Source of the DNA: JACRLV01 sp045863555
GTDB taxonomy: Bacteria; Planctomycetota; Phycisphaerae; UBA1845; Fen-1342
Direction: 5' to 3'
Assembly (NCBI GenBank): GCA_045863555.1
Contig: BTUU01000003.1
Span: 310,001 to 374,000 of the forward strand
Length of the DNA: 64,000 bases
Shown: piece by piece, positions 1 to 8,524 of the stretch
How positions within the stretch are numbered: the first letter of the stretch is position 1
Layout of the letters: every line of letters starts with the position of its first letter
Made by a program: the position numbers and the translations under genes
Notes under the pieces: model-generated
What the model was told of the DNA's origin: nothing
Seen by the model: the letters and a program-made list of their open reading frames with translations, nothing else
The model's database searches: none

Positions 1-607
1 GCTGCCACCGGAAATAACGCCGCATCAGGTCGGGCACGCGCGGGTCGCCCGTGAATTCGTGATACGACTGGAGGGCGTTGAGCATGACCATGTTCGGCCA
101 GAGGTCGGGCTTGTCGCCACGGTCGGTCTTGATGACCTTGAGGTTCTCGCGGGGGCCGAAGTACCCGTCTTCGCGCTGGCTGGCGAACGCTCCCTCGATC
201 CAGACCTTCGCCTCGGCGATCAGTTTTTCATCGCCCAGCAGATAGGCCATGTCGCCGAATCCCTTGAGCCAGTACGGAAGCTCCTCCCAGTTGCTGTGTC
301 CCTCGCCCGCGGGGCTCAGCCAGGCGTTTCCGTCCCTGACGAGCCATTTGCTGATCTCGCCCAGGTGACCGATGAAGCCCGCCGCCTGCAACTCGAGTTG
401 CCGCTTCAGCCAGCCGCCCGGGCGGACTGTGCCGACGGGCAGTTTGATGAGCGGCGTGGGGAGCAGTGGCGGGCGATTTGAGACGTAGTGCCGGTTTGTC
501 GCGGCGGGAATCTCTTTCACGACCGAAATCTCCTGCGTGTTCAGCGAGGCAGCCGCGAGCACAAAGACAACCGGAACTGCGAGCGAAGACCGGTGGAAAC
601 GGGGCAT
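1..607 (-). CDS. GH127-like (DUF1680) glycosidase, 5' part only
   Basis: The frame opens at the ATG whose complement lies at 605-607 and runs off the left window edge without a stop (about 202 residues visible). The first ~20 residues form a signal peptide (basic MPRFHRSS, then a hydrophobic stretch ending AAAS), so the protein is exported. The mature start contains PLIKLPVGTVRPGGWLKRQL, followed by an aromatic-rich helical region (NWEELPYWLKGFGDMAYLLGD), which resembles the N-terminus of DUF1680/GH127 beta-L-arabinofuranosidase proteins. Family activity is removal of beta-L-arabinofuranose from glycans. The catalytic cysteine and glutamates of the family lie beyond the window, so activity cannot be judged. 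It is divergent from galE, about 125 bp away. Another alpha/alpha-barrel glycosidase family is possible. Confidence 0.7.
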   Translation of the reverse strand, partial: MPRFHRSSLAVPVVFVLAAASLNTQEISVVKEIPAATNRHYVSNRPPLLPTPLIKLPVGTVRPGGWLKRQLELQAAGFIGHLGEISKWLVRDGNAWLSPAGEGHSNWEELPYWLKGFGDMAYLLGDEKLIAEAKVWIEGAFASQREDGYFGPRENLKVIKTDRGDKPDLWPNMVMLNALQSYHEFTGDPRVPDLMRRYFRWQ

Positions 608-683
608 CGCGGACTCCGGTGGGCGCGGACTCGGTGAACCGCGGCATCTTCCGGCATTCAACGCGACGTATCAACCGATACGA

Positions 684-712
684 CTGGCATGTCTGTTGTG
701 CGGTTGTATATT
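684..712 (+). promoter_or_regulatory. candidate sigma70-type promoter for galE
   Basis: CTGGCA (684-689), 17-nt spacer, TATATT (707-712), about 20 nt before the galE start. The -10 box is good and the -35 box matches four of six positions. Seen by eye only. Confidence 0.35.
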
Positions 713-732
713 CACGCCGAAGGAGAGCGGCC

Positions 733-1719
733 ATGCGGATTTTCGTGACCGGGGGGGCGGGCTACGTGGGCAGCCACTGCGTGAAACGGCTCGTGGCCGA
801 TGGGCACGACGTAACGGTCTATGACAGCCTCGTCTACGGGCACCGGGCGGCGGTCGATCCCAAGGCGGAGTTCGTCGATGGAGACCTGGCCGATGCCGAG
901 AAGCTGCGGCGCGTGGTGGCGCCCGGGCGGTTCGACGCGGTCATGCACTTCGCGGCGTTTCTGTTCGTGGGCGAGTCGGTCGAGAAGCCGCTCCTGTACT
1001 ACCGCAACAATGTGGCGAACACGCTGAATCTGCTGGAGGCGATGGAGGCGTCGAGGGTCACGCGAATGGTATTCAGCAGCACCTGTGCGGTGTACGGCGA
1101 CGCCGAAGAACTGCCCCTGACCGAAGATCTGCCGAAAAATCCGATCAACCCGTATGGCGCCTCGAAACTGGCGGTGGAGCGAATCCTTCAGGATTGTGCG
1201 CCGGCTTGGGGACTCGGCTCGGTCGCGCTTCGGTACTTCAACGCATCGGGAGCGGCGAGCGATGGGACCATCGGGGAAGATCACGACCCGGAAATCCACC
1301 TGATTCCCCTCGTCCTTCAAGTCGCCCTAGGTCAAAGGTCGCATATCGGGATCTTTGGAACGGATTACCCGACACCCGACGGCACCTGCATCCGTGACTA
1401 TGTCCATGTGGAAGACCTTGCAGAAGCACACCTTATGGCAATCAAAGGCTGTCAGCCGGGCAGGGCCGAGGCGTTCAACGTGGGCACCGGACGCGGCAAT
1501 AGCGTTCTGGAGGTGGTCGCGGCCGCCCGGCGGGTCACAGGCCACCCGATCCCGACGAAGGTCTCAGGGCGGCGCGCGGGAGACCCGGCCGCTCTCTATG
1601 CGGATTCTGATAAGCTCCAAAAGCGGTTTGGCTGGGTTCCGCGGTTTGTTGAGCTGGAGCGAATCGTGGAGACGGCCTGGCGGTGGCACTCCGGTCATCC
1701 GGCCGGGTATCGGGAATAA
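733..1719 (+). CDS. galE: UDP-glucose 4-epimerase
   Basis: An extended short-chain dehydrogenase that interconverts UDP-glucose and UDP-galactose in the cytoplasm (Leloir pathway and supply of galactosyl donors). The 328 residues match the usual size. The N-terminus MRIFVTGGAGYVGSH is the GxxGxxG NAD-binding motif. SSTCAVYG supplies the catalytic Ser/Thr region and NPYGASK the Tyr-x3-Lys pair. ALRYFNASGA and the late segment RAGDPAALYADSDKL are typical of bacterial GalE. The start at 733 is chosen because AAGGAG sits about 8 nt upstream and the Rossmann motif begins at residue 4; in-frame codons back to 466 give no homologous extension. It is divergent from the GH127-like gene and followed by a long gap, so it appears monocistronic. 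Confidence 0.96.
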   Translation: MRIFVTGGAGYVGSHCVKRLVADGHDVTVYDSLVYGHRAAVDPKAEFVDGDLADAEKLRRVVAPGRFDAVMHFAAFLFVGESVEKPLLYYRNNVANTLNLLEAMEASRVTRMVFSSTCAVYGDAEELPLTEDLPKNPINPYGASKLAVERILQDCAPAWGLGSVALRYFNASGAASDGTIGEDHDPEIHLIPLVLQVALGQRSHIGIFGTDYPTPDGTCIRDYVHVEDLAEAHLMAIKGCQPGRAEAFNVGTGRGNSVLEVVAAARRVTGHPIPTKVSGRRAGDPAALYADSDKLQKRFGWVPRFVELERIVETAWRWHSGHPAGYRE

Positions 1720-2164
1720 AAAATCTCGATTTTCAGTTTGTCAGGGACAGGTTGGCTGTGGTACATTAAGACTGGAGGTTTCGGGAGGGTTGGTGTCTGG
1801 CAGATATTTATAATGATCGCACTTTTCTGATTCGATTCTGATTGCTTGTTTTCATTGCACGCTTCATTCGCTCGCCAGACCGGAAGCCCGTAGTCCGAAA
1901 CAGACCGACAAGCCGCGAATTTTCGCGCCAAGCTGAGGGTCCGCGCTTACAGCAGCGGGTCCATCGGTCCGTTTCAGGGTCTGCGCTTTCGGTTTGAGGG
2001 CGAATTCACTTGCATCCGCATTACGGGCCCGGGCGTTTGCCCCTCGCCGCTTGCGCGGATGCCCCGTCGTGCCATTCCAAACGCGATACGATCTCAAACA
2101 CGGCATTATCCGTACTTTGTACACGGCGTGAATACTCATTGCACATGGAAGGTGGTGTGAATCG
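1720..2164. other. intergenic stretch without a gene
   Basis: About 445 bases of mixed composition, more AT-rich near 1800-1860. TATAAT occurs at 1809-1814, but no convincing -35 box lies at the right distance. No tRNA fold, repeat or plausible coding frame was seen. Confidence 0.5.
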
Positions 2165-2533
2165 ATGTGGTCCAGCTTGCTCGGTCGAGGGAAACCGAAG
2201 AAGGTTGAACCGGCCAAACCAAAGGTTGCAGCGCCTCCGGCCACGTATGGGCCGCCGCTGACCGCGGAAGAGCAGAAAGGCAATTTGTCTGAGCTGGAGA
2301 AGAAACTGAACGCTCAGATGAAGTGCCCGGCGGGGAAAAACCAGGTGTTCATCCGGTCGCTCGTCCTTGCGACCGGGACGACCCAGCCTCGGGTCGCGAT
2401 GAAGTGTCAGTTGCGCAAGGACGTTGGATTGCCGGTCGACGTGTTTTACGAGCACATTCGCGACGTTTGCTGCTCGAGCCCGGAGAGTTGCCCGGCATAC
2501 AAGCAGTTCAAGGATCGGTTCGTGCCGACCTAG
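2165..2533 (+). CDS. small conserved-looking protein with five cysteines
   Basis: 122 residues, not recognised. The first ~35 residues are Lys/Pro/Ala-rich and probably disordered. A charged helix (LTAEEQKGNLSELEKKLNAQ) follows, then a compact segment with five cysteines: MKC, MKCQL, and a cluster CCSSPESCPAYKQFKDRF. There is no signal peptide or membrane span, so it should be cytoplasmic. The spacing does not match a standard 2Fe-2S or 4Fe-4S ferredoxin; a zinc- or iron-binding role is possible but not shown. The start is supported by GGAAGGTGG about 9 nt upstream. A strong terminator follows 75 bp downstream, so it is a single-gene unit. Confidence 0.75.
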   Translation: MWSSLLGRGKPKKVEPAKPKVAAPPATYGPPLTAEEQKGNLSELEKKLNAQMKCPAGKNQVFIRSLVLATGTTQPRVAMKCQLRKDVGLPVDVFYEHIRDVCCSSPESCPAYKQFKDRFVPT

Positions 2534-2608
2534 GCGAAACAACGGGGGGATCGATCCGTTGTCCGTGGCCGCTTCGCCAGCAGCCGCGGTTTTGGGGAGC
2601 CCGGCGGG

Positions 2609-2650
2609 TACGGCGTGGTTTTTCGGAACCACGCCGTATTTATTTATTTT
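2609..2650 (+). terminator. intrinsic terminator after the small Cys protein
   Basis: Perfect 12-bp stem (2609-2620 with 2627-2638), six-base loop, followed by ATTTATTTATTTT. It ends transcription before the oxidoreductase gene. Confidence 0.85.
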
Positions 2651-2810
2651 ACAGACAGTTACGCTCGTTCAGCCGGTGCCGGACCGGCTTTCCTGAACTT
2701 TCGCGAGCCGCGCGCCCCGATCGGGTCGACACACCGCGCCGGGTCGAATATTATTCCGCCCGCTTTTCGACAGGTGAACCGCCAAGTCGGCTCTTTTGGG
2801 GGCGATCCCG

Positions 2811-3998
2811 ATGACGCAAGTCTGCAATGTCGCGCTGCTCGGACAGAAGTTCATGGGCCGGGCTCACAGCAACGCCTATCTCAAGGTCTCCAAGTTCTTC
2901 AATCTGCCCCTCCAGCCCGTGATGCACACCATCGCCGGCCTCGATCTCATCTCGCTGGCCCCGTTCGCGGCCCGCTGGGGGTGGAAGAAGTACAGCACCG
3001 CCTGGAAGGAGGTCGTGAAGGACCCGGCGATCAACCTGGTGGATGTCGGAACGCCGAATTACATGCACGCCGACCAGGCGATGGCCGCCCTGACGGCAGG
3101 AAAGCACGTGGCGTGTGAGAAACCGCTCGCGGGAACCCTGAAGGATGCGCGGGCGATGCGGAACATCGCCGTCCGTTCGCGCAAGGTCAAGACATTCGTC
3201 TGGTACAACTATCGCCGGTGCCCGGCAGTCGCCCTGGCTCACCAGCTCATCAAAGAGGGCAAGCTCGGGCGGATCTATCACGTCCGCGCCACGTACCTGC
3301 AGAGTTGGGGCGGGCCCACGACGCCGCTGACGTGGCGATTTCAGAAGAAGTACGCCGGCTCCGGCGCACACGGGGACCTCAACGCCCATATTGTCGACAT
3401 GTGCCGGTTCCTCACCGGCCAGGAATTCGTCGAGATCACCGGCGCCATCGCCGAGACGTTCATCACGGAGCGGGATCTGCCCGAGCCGCCGGTCAAGGTC
3501 AATGCAATCCGCCCGGCCGCGCGCAAGCCCGCGCGGGGCAAGAGCGACGTGGACGACTGCGTATTGTTCCTGGCGCGCCTGAGCGGCGGTGCGGTCGCGA
3601 GCTTCGAGGCCAGCCGGCTTGCGACGGGGCATCAGAACGACAATTCGATCGAGATCCACGGCGAGGCGGGGGCAATCCGCTTTTCGTTCGAAGATATGAA
3701 CCATCTGCACTACTTCGACGCCGGCGACAGTCCGCGGATCGCAGGCTGGCGGAAGATCATGTGCACTTCCACGGGCAATCATCCGTACGCCGGGGCCTGG
3801 TGGCCGGATGCGCACATCATCGGCTACGAGCATACCTTCGTGAACATGGTCGCGGACATGATGCTGGTGCTCGCGGGTGAGCAGCCGGTCGTGCCGATCC
3901 CTGACTTCAACGACGCCTATGAGACTCAGCGAGTGCTCGAAGCAGCCCTCCTCTCGGCCAAGAACCGCGCGGCCGTAAAGATGACGGAAGTGAAATAG
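2811..3998 (+). CDS. Gfo/Idh/MocA family oxidoreductase
   Basis: 395-residue NAD(P)-dependent dehydrogenase of the glucose-fructose oxidoreductase/inositol dehydrogenase family. These enzymes oxidise or reduce sugars, inositols and related polyols in the cytoplasm. The N-terminal Rossmann region starts CNVALLGQKFMGRAHSNAY, NLVDVGTPNYMHADQA precedes the diagnostic EKPLAGT, and the second domain contains the GPTTPLTWRFQKKYAGSGA region and G(A)HGDLNAHIVD, giving the usual Asp/His near the active site. ATG at 2811 is preferred over an upstream TTG at 2796 because homology begins there and a purine-rich GGGGGCGA lies before it. The substrate cannot be read from sequence. It lies alone between a terminator and the chemotaxis cluster. 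Confidence 0.9.
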   Translation: MTQVCNVALLGQKFMGRAHSNAYLKVSKFFNLPLQPVMHTIAGLDLISLAPFAARWGWKKYSTAWKEVVKDPAINLVDVGTPNYMHADQAMAALTAGKHVACEKPLAGTLKDARAMRNIAVRSRKVKTFVWYNYRRCPAVALAHQLIKEGKLGRIYHVRATYLQSWGGPTTPLTWRFQKKYAGSGAHGDLNAHIVDMCRFLTGQEFVEITGAIAETFITERDLPEPPVKVNAIRPAARKPARGKSDVDDCVLFLARLSGGAVASFEASRLATGHQNDNSIEIHGEAGAIRFSFEDMNHLHYFDAGDSPRIAGWRKIMCTSTGNHPYAGAWWPDAHIIGYEHTFVNMVADMMLVLAGEQPVVPIPDFNDAYETQRVLEAALLSAKNRAAVKMTEVK

Positions 3999-4256
3999 CC
4001 CGCGGGTTCGCTGCGCAGGAACGACGCGTCCTTTTTGCCGATCAACCGAGCCGCCCTCCGTTTGCCCGCCGGGTACGGCGTTTCGAGCTGCGCATTCCTC
4101 CGCAACCCCTCGTCGAACTCATCGCCCGGCGGACGTGCGCCGATTCTCTGATTACCGGTGCACTGTCCCGCTCCGGGTGAGATTCCGTCGCTGCGCCGCC
4201 GCCTGGCGCAGCACTTGCGCACTGCCAGAACGTTCACGGCGGAGCGAGGATTCCGA

Positions 4257-4802
4257 ATGAACGCCGCCATGGTCGATGCCTCCGTGCGAAGTACGCCCAC
4301 CTCGGGAAACACAGCGTCGTCGGACAGCTCGGCGGGTGCATTCACCCAGGTTGTCAGCTTCCGGCTCGCGAACGAAGAGTACGGCGTGGACATCATGCGG
4401 GCGCAGGAGATCATCATGGTCCCCAGGATCACGCGCCTGCCCGAGGTGCCGGATTACATCTGCGGGCTCATCAACCTGCGCGGACGCGTGATTCCCGTCC
4501 TCGATCTACGCAGGCGGTTTGGCCTTCCGGCGAAGGAAGCGGATGAACAGACGCGGATCATCGTGGTGAACGTCGAGAGCAGGACGATCGGGATCGTCGT
4601 CGACGCGGTCACCGAAGTTCTCCGCATCATGCCCGAGCAGATCGAGCCGCCGCCGACGGGCAGCGCCGGCATCGGACCCGAGTACATTCGCGGAATCATC
4701 AAGCGGAACGACAAACTGATCATCATGCTGCGCATCGAAGAAATCCTCTCGGCGATATCGCTCTCGGCGATCGCGCCGGCGGCCGGCGAAGGAGCGGATT
4801 GA
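4257..4802 (+). CDS. cheW: chemotaxis adaptor protein CheW
   Basis: 181 residues. CheW couples chemoreceptors to the kinase CheA in the polar array. After a ~35-residue Ser/Ala/Thr-rich leader comes the CheW fold: FTQVVSFRLANEEYGVDIMR, then IIMVPRITRLPEVPDYICG and LINLRGRVIPVLDLRRRFGL (the classic NLRGxxxPVxDLR signature), then RIIVVNVESRTIGIVVDAV and a C-terminal segment with GIGPEYIRGIIKRNDKLIIM. ATG at 4257 is favoured by GGAGCGAGGA upstream; ATG at 4269 is an alternative. It is the first gene of a six-gene same-strand chemotaxis run. Confidence 0.95.
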   Translation: MNAAMVDASVRSTPTSGNTASSDSSAGAFTQVVSFRLANEEYGVDIMRAQEIIMVPRITRLPEVPDYICGLINLRGRVIPVLDLRRRFGLPAKEADEQTRIIVVNVESRTIGIVVDAVTEVLRIMPEQIEPPPTGSAGIGPEYIRGIIKRNDKLIIMLRIEEILSAISLSAIAPAAGEGAD

Positions 4803-4903
4803 GGTCGTCCTGCGAGCGTTTTGGGCCGCCCGAGGCGGCCGAGGGAGTCGGGGCGTGAGACGCGGCGGTTTCGAACGATCGCGGCGGCGCGAGTGAGAAC
4901 GTG

Positions 4904-5776
4904 ATGCACGTGCTGTTGCGAGCGCTGACGCGGGACGAATTCAGAGGGTTCGCGGATCTCGTCTACAAGGAAACCGGGATCTTCCTGGCGGACCACAAGA
5001 TCGGTCTTCTGACGAACCGTCTGCGCGCGCGTGTGAAGGCCCGCGGGCTCGGCTCCTTCGCGGAGTACTACGCAAGGCTCCGAAACGCCGCGTTTCGCGA
5101 TGAGGAACTGCCGCTGTTCCTTTCCGCCGTTACCACCAACGAGACGTACTTTTTTCGGAACGAGCGTCTCTGGGACATGTTTGAGAAGAAAATCGTGCCG
5201 GAGATTGTCGCGCGCGGCAGGCGTGGGACGCGGAGCATGCGGATCTGGAGCGCGGCTTCCAGCAGCGGCGAGGAAGCGTACACCGCCGGGATCCTCCTCA
5301 AGGAGTTTCTGCCGGACGCGGCTCGATGGAACATCACCATCATCGGAAGCGACATCAGCAGCAAGGTGATCGAGAAAGCGCGGGCGGGCGTTTACAACGA
5401 CTACGCGGTGTCGCGCACGACGCCGCAGCGGATCGCCCGGTGGTTTGACCGTCGGGGCGACGCATACCGGATCAAGGAAGAGGTGCAGAAGCTGGTCAGA
5501 TTTCAGATTCACAATCTGCGGGACCGGTTCCCGGGTCCGCGCTTTGATTTCGTGCTGCTGCGGAACGTGCTGATGTACTTCGATACGCCGATGAAGCGGC
5601 TCGCGGTCAGTACAACCGCCGACGCCGTCGCGCCGGGCGGCTACCTGTATGTCGGTGATGTCGATCCGCTGCGCACGTCGCCCGAACTGAGCAGCGCCAT
5701 GCCGCTGGTCGCCGGGCCTCCCGGCCTTTACCACCGGCCGGACGGCAGAGCGACGGACGGGCAGGTGAAACCATGA
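4904..5776 (+). CDS. cheR: chemoreceptor glutamate methyltransferase CheR
   Basis: About 290 residues. CheR methylates receptor glutamates using S-adenosylmethionine for adaptation. The N-terminal helical domain (EFRGFADLVYKETGIFLADHK, then NRLRARVKARGL) is typical. TTNETYFFRNERLWD, the SAM-binding IWSAASSSGEEAYTAGILL, the acidic IIGSDISSKVIEKARAGVY and FDFVLLRNVLMYFD are all CheR hallmarks. In the SAM motif the usual Cys of AACSSGEE is Ser. No pentapeptide-binding TPR tail is present. The start could be GTG 4901 or ATG 4904. The stop overlaps the cheA start by 4 bp (ATGA), indicating translational coupling. Confidence 0.95.
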   Translation: MHVLLRALTRDEFRGFADLVYKETGIFLADHKIGLLTNRLRARVKARGLGSFAEYYARLRNAAFRDEELPLFLSAVTTNETYFFRNERLWDMFEKKIVPEIVARGRRGTRSMRIWSAASSSGEEAYTAGILLKEFLPDAARWNITIIGSDISSKVIEKARAGVYNDYAVSRTTPQRIARWFDRRGDAYRIKEEVQKLVRFQIHNLRDRFPGPRFDFVLLRNVLMYFDTPMKRLAVSTTADAVAPGGYLYVGDVDPLRTSPELSSAMPLVAGPPGLYHRPDGRATDGQVKP

Positions 5777-8520
5777 GCGGGCAGTTGGACGTTTCCGGCG
5801 ATCTGCTGGCCGGTTTTCTGGATGAGGCGCCGATCTACCTGACCACGCTCGAGGATCGCCTGCTGGCGTTCGAGGGCGAGGCGCAATGCGGGACGATCGC
5901 CATCCGGGACGAAACCGACAAGGAGCGGATGAACGAGATCTTTCGGGCTGCCCACAGCTTGAAAGGTCTGGCGGCCTCGCTGGGCTTCCATCGCATTCGC
6001 GACGTGACCCACATCATGGAGTCGATCTTCGACCAGCTACGCAGCGGCAAGCGCGAACTCTCCGCTTCCGACGTCGAAGGGCTCTTCAGCGCGGTCGACG
6101 TGCTGCGGCAGCTTGTGAAGGAACTCACGGACCCGGCCGGGCAGCCCGTCGACATCCGGGTCCATCTCGATCGTCTCGCGGCGATTCTGGAATGCGCGCC
6201 GGCCTCGGGTGCGGTCCAGGCGCCGTCAGCCGCGCCGCCGAGCGTTGCGTGCAATGCCCCCGACATCCTGGCCAGGTTTGTCGAGGCCACGGTCGAGTCG
6301 CTTGACGAGGCGAACGAGCATCTTCTGAAACTCGAGCGCTCGCCGCAGGACGAGGAGACGATAAACGCGGTCTTCCGATGTGCCCACAACATCAAGGGGG
6401 CGTGCGGAGCCGTGGGATGCACGACGCTCCAGGACTTCACGCACGATCTCGAGACGGTTCTCGATCGCGTCAGGGCAGGCCGGATGAATGCGGATTCGTC
6501 GCTGATCACCGCACTGCTCACGGCGCTCGATCGGATTCGTGTGGATGTGGCCGCGATTTCGCAACGGCGCTATGCCGACGTGACGGGCGCAGGCATGCGG
6601 GGGTTTTTCGATCGGTGGCTGACCGAACCGGCGACGCCTCCGGCGAGGTCGCCGGCTCCGGCCGCGGTCGCACAGCCGGCGGCCCCGGCTGAGGACGATG
6701 CCACCACGATCCTCGTCACGTTTCCAAAGGGGTTTGCAGATGCGCCGATCCAGGCGTGCATCCTGCACAACCGGCTCGGTGATCTGGGTGAGATCGTCGC
6801 GAGCGAACCGAACGTAGATGCACTTGAGAACAGTTCGATCGTTGAGCAGCTCTCGATCCAGATGCGGACCGACGTCGATCCGGGCGTGCTCGAGCGGGTC
6901 ATCCGTGCGTACTCGGTGGAGAGCGTGACGATCACGCCGGCTCGACCGCGTGAAGACGCGCCGCCGGTTGCTCCGTCGCGGCGCGAAACCGGCGCGGACC
7001 GCGAGGCGGGTGGCAGTGCGACGCCGCATCCGGCCAAGCCGGAAGAGCGACCGAACGCCGGCGAGGCGGCGAAGGCGGGCGAAACGCTGCGCGTCGACCT
7101 GGAACGGCTCGACGAGCTCATGAACCTGGGCGGTGAGCTGGTCATCGCCAAGGCCCGATTCTCGCGGATCCAGCGGCGACTGAGCGAACTGCTGCCCCGG
7201 TCGAACGTCGTCAGCCTGGTCGAAGACATGGCGGAACGCATCACCCGGCTCCGCCGTGAAATCGAACGGGCAACGGTCTACGCGGATTCCACGGCGCTCC
7301 GCGAGGCGGGCGAAGTGGCGAATATCCTCGAATCGGATCTCAAGCAGGTGCGGGGCGTGCTGGCCGGCGTGCACGATTCACGCGGTCCGATGAACGAATT
7401 CTCTGAGACGGTGCACAGCCTGAACCGGATCACCGAGTCGATGCAGAAGCGGATCGTGCAGACCCGCATGGTCTCGATCGGTCCCCTTTTTCAGCGTTTC
7501 CGCCGCGTCGTCCGCGACATTGCGAAGGCGACCGAGAAGAGAGTCGAGCTCATTCTCCACGGCGAACAAACGGACCTCGACAAGCGGATGATCGACGAGC
7601 TGGTCGACCCGCTCACGCACATGGTCCGGAATAGCGTCGACCACGGCATCGAATCTCCGGCCGAACGGCTGGCGGCGGGCAAGCCGGAGACGGCCACCGT
7701 CACGCTGAACGCCTTCCATCGCGGCCGGCACATCTGCGTGCAGGTGAAGGACGATGGGCGGGGCGTCAATGTCGAGCGGGTGCGGCGGAAAATCGTCGAG
7801 CGCGAATTGGCGACGCAGGCGCAGGTGGACGCGATGTCGGACCACGAGGCGATCCAGTACATCTTCCGGCCCGGGTTCTCGACCGCGGAAAAGGTGACGG
7901 ATCTCTCGGGCCGCGGGATGGGCATGGATATCGTGCGCAACAAGATCGAGGGTGTGAATGGATCGGTCGAACTGGAGAGCGTCCGCGGCGAGGGCACGCT
8001 CGTCACGATCAACCTGCCGCTGACAATGGCGATAATCAATGCGATGGTCGTTCGAATCGGATCGGGAATCTACGCGATCCCGCTCGAGGCGGTTGCGGAA
8101 GTCCTGACGGCGCCGCGCGATTCCGTGCGAAACGTGAACCGCCGTCCGGTCATCCGGTGGCGTGAGAGTGTCATCCCGCTGGGTTATTTCGAGCAGATCT
8201 TCAGGACGAACGTGACGGAACAGCGGACGGCGTGTGCGATTCCGGACACTCTCACGGTCGTCATCATGCGATTCCAGAATCAGCGGATGGGGCTGGTCGT
8301 GGATGAGATGATCGGGCAGGAGGACATCGTCATCAAGGATATCGCCTCCAGTTTCCGCGAGGTTCAGGGCGTTTCCGGTGCGTCGATCATGAGCGACGGC
8401 AGCGTCGCGCTGATCCTCGATGTCGCCGCGATGATGTCCGGCGCTGTCGAGCGCCCGGCCCGGAGATCGACCGGATCGACGGGGCAGGCGCGGCCGGTCC
8501 CGGCTCGGGCGCAGGGGTAA
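5773..8520 (+). CDS. cheA: chemotaxis histidine kinase CheA with two Hpt domains
   Basis: 915 residues, longer than the ~650-residue standard CheA. The first Hpt domain (about 5-115) has phospho-acceptor His61 in FRAAHSLKGLAASLG. A second Hpt (about 170-275) has His205 in FRCAHNIKGACGAVG. Ala/Pro-rich linkers flank a P2-like segment (about 318-400). Dimerisation and kinase parts follow: LRVDLERLDELMNLGGELV, the N box HMVRNSVDHGIES with Asn620, DDGRGVN, and STAEKVTDLSGRGMGMDIV. The CheW-like P5 domain (about 755-890) ends the protein before a short tail. It autophosphorylates when driven by receptors and passes phosphate to CheY and CheB. Its start overlaps cheR, and the next gene begins 4 bp after its stop. 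Confidence 0.96.
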   Translation: MSGQLDVSGDLLAGFLDEAPIYLTTLEDRLLAFEGEAQCGTIAIRDETDKERMNEIFRAAHSLKGLAASLGFHRIRDVTHIMESIFDQLRSGKRELSASDVEGLFSAVDVLRQLVKELTDPAGQPVDIRVHLDRLAAILECAPASGAVQAPSAAPPSVACNAPDILARFVEATVESLDEANEHLLKLERSPQDEETINAVFRCAHNIKGACGAVGCTTLQDFTHDLETVLDRVRAGRMNADSSLITALLTALDRIRVDVAAISQRRYADVTGAGMRGFFDRWLTEPATPPARSPAPAAVAQPAAPAEDDATTILVTFPKGFADAPIQACILHNRLGDLGEIVASEPNVDALENSSIVEQLSIQMRTDVDPGVLERVIRAYSVESVTITPARPREDAPPVAPSRRETGADREAGGSATPHPAKPEERPNAGEAAKAGETLRVDLERLDELMNLGGELVIAKARFSRIQRRLSELLPRSNVVSLVEDMAERITRLRREIERATVYADSTALREAGEVANILESDLKQVRGVLAGVHDSRGPMNEFSETVHSLNRITESMQKRIVQTRMVSIGPLFQRFRRVVRDIAKATEKRVELILHGEQTDLDKRMIDELVDPLTHMVRNSVDHGIESPAERLAAGKPETATVTLNAFHRGRHICVQVKDDGRGVNVERVRRKIVERELATQAQVDAMSDHEAIQYIFRPGFSTAEKVTDLSGRGMGMDIVRNKIEGVNGSVELESVRGEGTLVTINLPLTMAIINAMVVRIGSGIYAIPLEAVAEVLTAPRDSVRNVNRRPVIRWRESVIPLGYFEQIFRTNVTEQRTACAIPDTLTVVIMRFQNQRMGLVVDEMIGQEDIVIKDIASSFREVQGVSGASIMSDGSVALILDVAAMMSGAVERPARRSTGSTGQARPVPARAQG

Positions 8521-8524
8521 CCGC

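Noticed and set aside
1805..1860. Promoter around TATAAT at 1809-1814
   Set aside because: TTGGTG lies only 13 bp upstream, too close for sigma70, and no gene starts within 300 bp.
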